From Lachnospiraceae bacterium (GTDB taxonomy: Bacteria; Bacillota; Clostridia; Lachnospirales; Lachnospiraceae), in assembly GCA_022781925.1 (NCBI GenBank), contig JALESO010000080.1, positions 1 through 49,425 of the forward strand: a stretch of DNA of 49,425 nt. Reading direction: 5' to 3'. The position numbers and the translations under genes are program-made. The notes beneath the pieces are model-generated. The model made no database searches. It had not been told where the DNA came from and saw only the letters and a list, made by a program, of their open reading frames with translations. Numbering within the stretch: position 1 is the first letter of the stretch; each line of letters starts with the position of its first letter. Positions 43,225 through 49,425 of the stretch are shown here, piece by piece.

Positions 43225-45561
43225 ATGAGTGAAATTTTGAAAGAATTACCAGCGGTGATTTTGCGCGGCTGTGTGCTGCTTCCGGGTGTGGTATCTCATT
43301 TTGACATCAGTGCCCAGCGCTCCATTCATGCAGTGGAAGAGGCAATGAACGGAGACAATCACATTTTTCTGGTGACACAGAAGGATATGCAGACGGAGCA
43401 TGCGACACAGGAGGATGTCTATGCCATCGGTGTGGTTGCAGAAATCAAACAGATCGTAAAAATGCAGAATCATGTGATCCGGGTAATCGTTGAGGCAAAA
43501 CATAAGGCAGAACTTGCCTATTTTATAGAGACAGAGGAATATCTGAAGGCACAGATCGTGCTGGAGGATGAAGAAAATGTGCAGGAGCAGCTGCCGCCGG
43601 AAGTGGAGGAGGCAATGCTGCGCAGTTTGCAGGAAAAACTGCTGAGCTATTGCAGTTCCAATCCGAAGATTGGGAAAGAATTAAAGAAACAGGCGGACGG
43701 ATTAAACAAGCTGGACACTTTTATCCAGGTGGTGGGTGGGACACTGGCCCTTGGATATGAAAAACGGCAGGAACTTCTGGAGGCAGATTCTCTTACCGCA
43801 CAGTATGAGATCCTGATGAAGATTCTTCTTTACGAAACAAATATCCTGCAGATCAAGAACGAATTGCAGGAGAAAGTAAAAGAGCGAGTGGATCAGAACC
43901 AGAGAGAATATATTCTCCGGGAAGAGATGAAAGTCATCCGGGAGGAACTGGGAGAGGACAGTACCACTTCTGATATCAAACAGTTTGAGGAAGCACTGGA
44001 GAAGCTGGAGGCGGATGATACGGTCAAGGAGCGGATCCGCAAGGAAATTGCCCGGTTTAAAAATGTGGCAAACAGCCCCTCCGAGGGAAGCGTGGTGCGC
44101 GGTTATATCGAGACGCTGCTGGATCTGCCATGGAATAAGAAATCTGAAGATAATACAGATCTGAAAAATGCAGAGCAGATTCTGAATGACGATCATTATG
44201 GTCTGGAAAAAGTAAAAGAGCGTGTGCTGGAGTTCCTGGCGGTACGTGGACTTACCAAAGGCGGGGAAAGTCCGATCATCTGTCTGGTGGGACCTCCCGG
44301 AACCGGTAAGACGAGTATTGCCCGTTCCGTGGCCAGAGCGCTGGACAAAAAATATGTCCGCATCTGTCTGGGCGGTGTGAAAGACGAAGCGGAGATCCGT
44401 GGTCATCGCCGGACGTATGTGGGTGCCATGCCGGGACGTCTGATCCAGGGCATCCGTCAGGCCGGAGTGAAAAATCCGCTGATGCTGCTGGATGAGATCG
44501 ATAAAATGAGCAGTGACTACAAGGGCGACCCGTCTTCTGCCATGCTGGAAGTGCTGGATTCCGAGCAGAATTCCAGGTTTATCGATCACTATGTGGATAT
44601 GCCGGTGGATTTATCCGAAGTGCTGTTTATCGCCACAGCCAACGATGTACATACGATTCCACGTCCGCTGTTGGATCGTATGGAACTGATCGAGGTATCC
44701 AGTTATACGGAAAATGAAAAAATGCATATTGCAAAGGAACATCTGCTGGACAAACAGATCGAGAAGAATGGTCTGAAGCCGGAGCAGCTGACCATTACCG
44801 ACGAGGCTATGCATCAGATCATCAGCGGCTACACTAGAGAGGCCGGTGTGCGTAATCTGGAGCGTAAGATCGGTGAGATCTGCAGAAAAGCAGCCAGAGA
44901 GATTTACGAAGGAAACTGCACCGCCGTACACGTGGAAAAAGAGCAGCTGGAGCAGTATCTGGGAAAAGAGCGGTTCCATGTGGATCGGATCAATGAACAG
45001 GATGAGATCGGTATCGTGCGCGGTTTGGCATGGACCAGCGTGGGTGGTGATACCCTGCAGATCGAGGTCAATGTAATGCCGGGCAAAGGTGAGTTCAAAT
45101 TGACGGGACAGCTGGGTGATGTAATGAAAGAGTCTGCACAGGCAGGCATTAGTTACATCCGTTCCGTAGGTGATACTTACGATATCCCGGAGGATTTCTT
45201 TACAAAACACGATATCCATATTCACATCCCGGAGGGCGCTGTGCCGAAAGACGGACCTTCTGCGGGTATCACCATGGCGACGGCAATGCTGTCCGCCATC
45301 ACAAAGAAACCGGTGCGCGCGGATGTGGCAATGACCGGCGAGATCACCCTGCGCGGCCGTGTGCTGCCGATCGGTGGTCTGAAAGAAAAGCTGCTGGCAG
45401 CAAAGATCGCAGGCATCCGTACCGTATGCGTTCCGGCCCAGAATGAGGCGGATGTGGCTGAGATTTCCGAGGAAATCCGGGAAGGTCTGCAGATCTGTTA
45501 CGTTAGCAAAATGGAAGATGTGCTGAAAATCGCAATGAATGGAGGAACCAATGATCATTAA
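43225..45561 (+). CDS. lon: ATP-dependent endopeptidase Lon
   Basis: Lon degrades misfolded and regulatory proteins in the cytoplasm. The 778-residue product has an N-terminal LAN domain ([21 protein letters not shown]). A coiled region follows (about 185-280, [19 protein letters not shown]). The AAA+ domain has Walker A GPPGTGKT near residue 356 and Walker [12 protein letters not shown]. The peptidase domain has catalytic Ser679 in [10 protein letters not shown] and the Lys of [15 protein letters not shown]. The start follows GAGAGGAATCGT. Its last codons carry the ribosome site and start of ysxC (11-base overlap), the common lon-ysxC arrangement of Firmicutes. Confidence 0.97.
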   Translation: MSEILKELPAVILRGCVLLPGVVSHFDISAQRSIHAVEEAMNGDNHIFLVTQKDMQTEHATQEDVYAIGVVAEIKQIVKMQNHVIRVIVEAKHKAELAYFIETEEYLKAQIVLEDEENVQEQLPPEVEEAMLRSLQEKLLSYCSSNPKIGKELKKQADGLNKLDTFIQVVGGTLALGYEKRQELLEADSLTAQYEILMKILLYETNILQIKNELQEKVKERVDQNQREYILREEMKVIREELGEDSTTSDIKQFEEALEKLEADDTVKERIRKEIARFKNVANSPSEGSVVRGYIETLLDLPWNKKSEDNTDLKNAEQILNDDHYGLEKVKERVLEFLAVRGLTKGGESPIICLVGPPGTGKTSIARSVARALDKKYVRICLGGVKDEAEIRGHRRTYVGAMPGRLIQGIRQAGVKNPLMLLDEIDKMSSDYKGDPSSAMLEVLDSEQNSRFIDHYVDMPVDLSEVLFIATANDVHTIPRPLLDRMELIEVSSYTENEKMHIAKEHLLDKQIEKNGLKPEQLTITDEAMHQIISGYTREAGVRNLERKIGEICRKAAREIYEGNCTAVHVEKEQLEQYLGKERFHVDRINEQDEIGIVRGLAWTSVGGDTLQIEVNVMPGKGEFKLTGQLGDVMKESAQAGISYIRSVGDTYDIPEDFFTKHDIHIHIPEGAVPKDGPSAGITMATAMLSAITKKPVRADVAMTGEITLRGRVLPIGGLKEKLLAAKIAGIRTVCVPAQNEADVAEISEEIREGLQICYVSKMEDVLKIAMNGGTNDH

Positions 45562-46159
45562 AAATGTTTCACTGGAAACGGTATGCGGCTATACCAGTAA
45601 ATTGCCGAAAAATACAAAGCCGGAGATTGCTTTTGCGGGAAAATCAAATGTGGGAAAATCATCGCTGATCAACGCTCTGATGAACCGCAAATCACTGGCC
45701 CGCACTTCCGGACAGCCGGGAAAGACACAGACCATCAATTTTTACAATGTAAATGATGAACTGTATCTGACCGATCTGCCGGGCTATGGTTTCGCAAAAG
45801 TATCTCAGAAGGAAAAAGAAAAATGGGGAACCATGATCGAGAATTATCTGAACAGTTCCGAGCAGCTGCGGGCAGTATTTCTGCTGGTGGATATCCGTCA
45901 TGAGCCATCCGCAAATGATAAAATGATGTATGAGTGGATGGTTTATCAGGGCTTTCACCCGATTATCATTGCCACAAAGGCAGATAAGATCAAACGCAGC
46001 CAGCTTCAGAAACAATTAAAAGTGATCCGTCTGGGGCTGGACACAGAAAAAGGAGCCATTCTGATCCCGTTTTCTGCTGAGACAAAGCAGGGAAGAGAGG
46101 AAATCTGGAATTTGGTGGATCAGATCTTAGCATCTTCAGGAGAGACAGATGAAGAATAA
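45551..46159 (+). CDS. ysxC: ribosome biogenesis GTP-binding protein YsxC/EngB
   Basis: A TrmE-Era-type GTPase needed for assembly of the 50S ribosomal subunit. The 202-residue protein has G1 GKSNVGKSS, G2 near TSGQPGKTQ, G3 DLPGYG, G4 TKADK and G5 near FSAETKQG. ATG 45551 follows GGAGGAACCA; an in-frame ATG at 45539 lies inside the ribosome site region. It overlaps lon upstream and the zinc-binding-protein gene downstream by 11 bases, so all three are probably translated from one message. Confidence 0.96.
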   Translation: MIIKNVSLETVCGYTSKLPKNTKPEIAFAGKSNVGKSSLINALMNRKSLARTSGQPGKTQTINFYNVNDELYLTDLPGYGFAKVSQKEKEKWGTMIENYLNSSEQLRAVFLLVDIRHEPSANDKMMYEWMVYQGFHPIIIATKADKIKRSQLQKQLKVIRLGLDTEKGAILIPFSAETKQGREEIWNLVDQILASSGETDEE

Positions 46160-47273
46160 ATATGTATTTACCGCAGTATTGCTGGCAGTGATCCTGTTTG
46201 TGGGAAGTGTGCTGACCATGGCATATGTCAGAACGGAGCAGAAGAAGGAACAGGCGAAAGACGGAGACCTGCTGGTGGTGACATCCTTTTACCCAATGTA
46301 TGTTGCGGCAGAAAACGTCATCGGTGATGTGGAAGGTGTCACACTGGAAAATTTAAGTGAGCCGCAGACCGGCTGCCTGCATGACTATCAGCTGACGGCG
46401 GCGGATATGAAGCTGCTGTCCAAAGCAGATGTGTTTATCGTAAATGGCGGCGGTATCGAGTCCTTTTTATCCGATGTGGCAGAATCCTATCCGAATCTAA
46501 AAATTATCCAGGCCTGTGACGGGATTGATTTACTGGAGTCGGCAGAAGGAACCGAGGAATCTCGTTCCGATGATTCAAATTCCGAAGCAGATGTTGATTC
46601 AGAGGAGCATTTACATGAAAATGAAGATGCACATGATGAAGAAGATGATCACAGTGAAGATACAGATGATTATAGTGAAGACACAGATACACACGTAGAT
46701 TCTGATACTCATAATGAGGATACAGATCATGCGGACCACGATCATTCCGAGCATTCTCACGGGGATGAGAACGCTCATGCATGGATGAACTTAGCTGATT
46801 ATCAGATTCAGGTACAGAACATCTGTGACGGGCTTTCTGAGGCTGACAGCGCCCATGCGGAGCAGTATGCGAAAAATGCACAGACTTATCAGGGAAAAGT
46901 GCAGGAATTGCAGCAGGAGGCTGCAGAATTTGCGTCACAGATTGCATCACAGCCGGTGGTGATTTTTCATGAAGCGTATGAATATATCGTGCAGGAATAC
47001 GGACTTGCTCTGGCCGGTGAGATGAATCTGGACGAAGAACGTCAGGTCAGCGCCGGCGAAGTGGCGGATATCCTGCATGCGATCGAGGACAATCATGTCT
47101 CCGTGGTACTTGCAGAAGCATTGTATGGCACGGACATGGGAGAAATGGTGACAAAACAAAGCGGCGTAAAAGTTGTTTATCTGGATACACTGACCCGGGG
47201 GGATTATTCAGCAGACAGTTATCTGGAAGGCATGAGAAGCAATATTGAACAGTTGAAAGAGGCATTCCAATGA
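46149..47273 (+). CDS. zinc/manganese ABC transporter substrate-binding protein (ZnuA/AdcA-like)
   Basis: Extracytoplasmic metal-binding protein of a cluster 9 ABC importer, 374 residues. An N-terminal hydrophobic segment (about 7-25) anchors or exports it; no lipobox Cys is visible, which is unusual for this family in Gram-positive bacteria. Metal-ligand candidates are His in GCLHDYQLTAADM, in AHAWMNLADYQI and in IFHEAYEYIVQEYGL, with an acidic residue in LAEALYGTDMG. Residues about 135-209 form a loop rich in His, Asp and Glu, with repeated EDTD/HSED-type units, as in zinc-specific members. This favours zinc over manganese. It overlaps ysxC and is followed by the ATPase with an ATGA-type overlap. 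Confidence 0.92.
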   Translation: MKNKYVFTAVLLAVILFVGSVLTMAYVRTEQKKEQAKDGDLLVVTSFYPMYVAAENVIGDVEGVTLENLSEPQTGCLHDYQLTAADMKLLSKADVFIVNGGGIESFLSDVAESYPNLKIIQACDGIDLLESAEGTEESRSDDSNSEADVDSEEHLHENEDAHDEEDDHSEDTDDYSEDTDTHVDSDTHNEDTDHADHDHSEHSHGDENAHAWMNLADYQIQVQNICDGLSEADSAHAEQYAKNAQTYQGKVQELQQEAAEFASQIASQPVVIFHEAYEYIVQEYGLALAGEMNLDEERQVSAGEVADILHAIEDNHVSVVLAEALYGTDMGEMVTKQSGVKVVYLDTLTRGDYSADSYLEGMRSNIEQLKEAFQ

Positions 47274-48106
47274 TGAAAAAAATTATGCAGCCCTGCGGAT
47301 TGCATTGTATCAAAATGCAGGATATCGGCGTGACCATCGGGGAACAGACGATCCTGCAGCATGTGAATCTGCATATCCACTGTGGCACCCTGGCGGCGGT
47401 GATCGGGAAAAACGGTGCGGGTAAGTCCACACTGATCCGGGCAATCCTCGGAGACATTCCCCATACCGGGACCATCGAGTTCAAAGACCGGGAAAATGGC
47501 CATATGCAGAAAATGCGCATCGGCTATGTCCCGCAGTCACTGAATATTGAGAAAAAGACACCGATCAGCGTCTATGACATGATCGCAAGTTACCAGAGCC
47601 GTTATCCGGTTTTCTGGAAAAAAAGCAAAAAATTGTATGCAAAGATAAAAGAGCATCTGACTGTTTTCAAGGCAGAAGATCTCATTGATAAACAGGTGTG
47701 CAATCTGTCCGGCGGAGAGCTGCAGCGTGTGTTGCTTTCCATGGCTGTCATGGATGAACCGAACCTGCTCCTTCTGGATGAACCGGTATCCGGCATCGAT
47801 CAGAACGGTATGGATCTGTTTTATCATACAATCTCTGAATTGAAGAAACATTACGATCTGGCGATCATTCTGATCTCCCATGATCTGGACTATGTGGCAC
47901 AGTATGCCGATCAGGTAATTCTGATCGACGGAACCGTGAAAAAGCAGGGAACTGTGCGTCAGGTATATGAAAGTGAAGAGTTTCAGGAAGTGTTTGGCAA
48001 ATTTGATCTGGAAAATTACAAACCGAGCCGTCAGGTAAAGGAACAGAATGAAAAAGAGATTGCCATGCCGAAACACAATCATGGTTTATGGAAGGAGGAA
48101 GTGTAA
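47270..48106 (+). CDS. metal ABC transporter ATP-binding protein (ZnuC-like)
   Basis: The ATPase of the zinc-type importer, 278 residues. Walker A is GKNGAGKST, the Q-loop GYVPQSLNIEKK, signature LSGGELQRV, Walker B LLLLDEP and H-loop LISHDLDYV. The C-terminal tail of about 30 residues (KPSRQVKEQNEKEIAMPKHNHG) has a small His cluster and is longer than in some relatives. The first ATG (47270) overlaps the stop of the binding-protein gene; ATG 47273 is equally possible. It ends directly before the permease start, so the three transporter genes form one unit. Confidence 0.93.
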   Translation: MMKKIMQPCGLHCIKMQDIGVTIGEQTILQHVNLHIHCGTLAAVIGKNGAGKSTLIRAILGDIPHTGTIEFKDRENGHMQKMRIGYVPQSLNIEKKTPISVYDMIASYQSRYPVFWKKSKKLYAKIKEHLTVFKAEDLIDKQVCNLSGGELQRVLLSMAVMDEPNLLLLDEPVSGIDQNGMDLFYHTISELKKHYDLAIILISHDLDYVAQYADQVILIDGTVKKQGTVRQVYESEEFQEVFGKFDLENYKPSRQVKEQNEKEIAMPKHNHGLWKEEV

Positions 48107-48916
48107 ATGGGTGGAATCACCTCCTTGTTTCAGTATGATTTTATGGTAAATGCATTCCTGGCGGTTCTGATCATCACACCGCTGTTTGGAATTCTCGGTA
48201 CTATGATCGTCAACAATAAAATGGCATTTTTCTCAGATGCACTGGGACATTCTGCCCTGACCGGCATTGCTGTGGGCGTAGTATGCGGAATTCCGGATAC
48301 AAATTTGTCCATGGTGATCTTCGGAATTGCATTTGCATTGCTGCTGAACTGGATCAAAAGTAAGAGTACCGCATCCACGGATACGATCATCTCGGTCTTT
48401 TCGTCATGTTGTATCGCCATCGGTCTGGCCATTTTGTCCCGGGGCGGTAATTTCAGCAAATATTCCAGTCTGTTGGTGGGCGATATCCTCAGTATCACAA
48501 AGAAGGAAATCGTTTATCTGCTGCTGATCTTTCTGGCAACCATCGTGTTCTGGATCGTATGCTATAACCGCCTGCAGGCCATCAGTCTGCACCGGACGCT
48601 GGCAAAGAGCAAACATATACGGATCCGACTGATCGAGAATCTGTTTTCCGTATTTATCGCACTGATGGTCATGCTCTCCATTAAATGGGTGGGAATTCTG
48701 ATCATTAATGCGCTGTTGATCCTGCCGGCGGCATCCAGCCGGAATATATCGGAGAATCTGAGGGAATATCATTTCTTCTCGATTCTGTTTTCCATTTTTT
48801 CAGGAATCGTGGGATTATTTATCTCCTATTATACAAATGTGGCTACCGGACCGATGATCGTGATCATTGCGTCGGTTATTTTCTTCGCAACGTATTTTTA
48901 TGGAAGAAACCGGTAA
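48107..48916 (+). CDS. metal ABC transporter permease (ZnuB-like)
   Basis: The membrane subunit of the zinc-type importer, 269 residues with seven or eight membrane spans. It shows the ABC-3 family features: NNKMAFFSDALGHSALTGIAVG near the N-terminus, a cytoplasmic loop with LVGDILSITKKE, and IKWVGILIINALLILPAASSRN, typical of zinc and manganese permeases. GGAAGGAGGAAGTG precedes the ATG, which follows the ATPase stop directly. No Zur regulator or Zur-type operator is recognised near. Two long hairpins follow the stop. Confidence 0.94.
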   Translation: MGGITSLFQYDFMVNAFLAVLIITPLFGILGTMIVNNKMAFFSDALGHSALTGIAVGVVCGIPDTNLSMVIFGIAFALLLNWIKSKSTASTDTIISVFSSCCIAIGLAILSRGGNFSKYSSLLVGDILSITKKEIVYLLLIFLATIVFWIVCYNRLQAISLHRTLAKSKHIRIRLIENLFSVFIALMVMLSIKWVGILIINALLILPAASSRNISENLREYHFFSILFSIFSGIVGLFISYYTNVATGPMIVIIASVIFFATYFYGRNR

Positions 48917-48948
48917 AGAATTGTGCGACTGAACATTTAGAGAATAAA

Positions 48949-49014
48949 GGCGCTCCATTTATTTTGTCTTTCGAGCTAACAATCGCTCATCAAGAAAAAA
49001 TAAATTGGAGCGCT
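48949..49014 (+). terminator. long hairpin with GCTAACAATCGC loop, copy B
   Basis: The left arm (48949-48970) pairs with 48992-49014 with one bulge and one mismatch. The loop contains GAGCTAACAATCGCTC (48973-48988). The hairpin begins about 30 bases after the permease stop. The stem sequence is unrelated to copies A and C. Confidence 0.8.
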
Positions 49015-49025
49015 ATTTAAGTTGT

Positions 49026-49105
49026 GTAAATGCCAGTCATCAATCTTGCCTCTGAGGCTAACAATCGCTCTCAGAGGAAAGATTGCCTGACCGGCGTTCA
49101 TTTAC
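49026..49105 (+). repeat. long hairpin with GCTAACAATCGC loop, copy C
   Basis: CCTCTGAG (49049-49056) pairs with CTCAGAGG (49070-49077), CAATCTT with AAGATTG, and GTAAATG (49026-49032) with CATTTAC (49099-49105). The loop is GCTAACAATCGCT (49057-49069). It directly follows copy B. Confidence 0.8.
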
Positions 49106-49222
49106 GCCTACGAATGTCCTAAAAATTTTTCATCACACGGCGCTATGTGCTGCATTCATTGAAAGGTTTTTGAAAATTGTATTCGTGCAATTAGGTAATA
49201 CTCTGGTTCAAGGGAGATAAAA

Positions 49223-49282
49223 ATGGAAAGTAAGAGATGTTTGAGAGTATATAGAACTATAAGAGGTCGAAAAGACAAATAA
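49223..49282 (+). CDS. possible 19-residue basic peptide
   Basis: AAGGGAGAT lies 5-13 bases before an ATG that opens a short frame, MESKRCLRVYRTIRGRKDK. The peptide has eight Lys/Arg. There is no clear promoter, and such short frames occur by chance. The rest of 49106-49425 shows no recognised gene. The last 45 bases hold a weak hairpin (GGGA...TCCC) followed by TATTTTTTCTT, which could be a terminator. Confidence 0.2.
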   Translation: MESKRCLRVYRTIRGRKDK

Positions 49283-49425
49283 TGATATCTGCATGCACGG
49301 CATAAAGCAGGGTGTATCGAGCATTTGCATGTGCATGTGGCAGGCAATCGAATGAAGTGGCATTGTGGCATGAAAATTTATGGGAACACAACGTAAATGC
49401 GTCCCGGGGGTATTTTTTCTTGACG

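Noticed and set aside
44611..45558. 315-residue minus-strand frame
   Set aside because: It is antisense to lon and rich in His and Cys, without recognisable domains.
49156..49371. 71-residue minus-strand frame at the window end
   Set aside because: There is no ribosome site and no recognisable domain, and its composition is typical of random AT-rich DNA.

Overview
The window is a low-to-moderate GC Firmicute chromosome segment, most likely from a Lachnospiraceae member close to Blautia, Ruminococcus or Dorea. I infer this from the gene content (type III glutamine synthetase, FatA-type acyl-ACP thioesterase, hprK-murB-rapZ-whiA, tig-clpP-clpX-lon-ysxC, TRAP transporter), the strong AGGAGG ribosome binding sites and the TTGACA-17-TATAAT promoters. 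No taxonomic search was possible. It carries 42 intact protein genes, 2 tRNA genes and no rRNA, insertion sequence, prophage or CRISPR array.

Layout. 1-241: structured leader of pyrG. 242-6153: pyrG, ftsH and uvrC. 6282-12428: hprK, an M18 aminopeptidase, murB, rapZ, whiA and a lipid kinase, closely packed and probably co-transcribed in part. 12506-15801: class II fructose-bisphosphate aldolase and type III glutamine synthetase, each with its own promoter. 15889-18468 (minus strand): an S1-domain RNA-binding protein, an acyl-ACP thioesterase, tRNA-Gln(CUG) and a YigZ/IMPACT protein. 18636-24269: cell-envelope genes (class A PBP, SH3-NlpC/P60 hydrolase, TagA-type glycosyltransferase, YitT protein). 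24432-28697: PucR-type regulator, ftsE, ftsX, an apparent remnant of a secreted coiled-coil protein, and an S41 protease. 28829-31313: glmS, tRNA-Gly(GCC) and a repeat array built partly from tRNA-Gly fragments. 31480-37089: deoD and an XRE regulator (minus strand), diverging from a TRAP transporter, an SDR dehydrogenase and a cupin. 37169-39487 (minus strand): an uncharacterised radical SAM/DUF4130 pair with a LexA-like box. 39799-45561: tig, clpP, clpX and lon (protein folding and proteolysis). 45551-48916: ysxC overlapping a zinc-type ABC importer. 48917-49425: two long hairpins and little else.

The main signals beyond routine annotation are these. (1) Three long hairpins with unrelated but self-complementary stems share the same apical loop, GCTAACAATCGC, and all read in the sense direction of the gene upstream. 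(2) An array of double-hairpin repeats with compensatory changes lies behind tRNA-Gly and is inserted between copies of the tRNA 3' end. (3) Two copies of a covarying hairpin, with conserved flanks and an alternative pairing, precede pyrG. (4) Four matching 18-bp operators lie between the XRE gene and the TRAP operon, one filling the spacer of a good promoter. (5) An SOS-like box lies at the promoter of the radical SAM/DUF4130 pair. (6) A frameshifted signal-peptide remnant lies between ftsX and the S41 protease.
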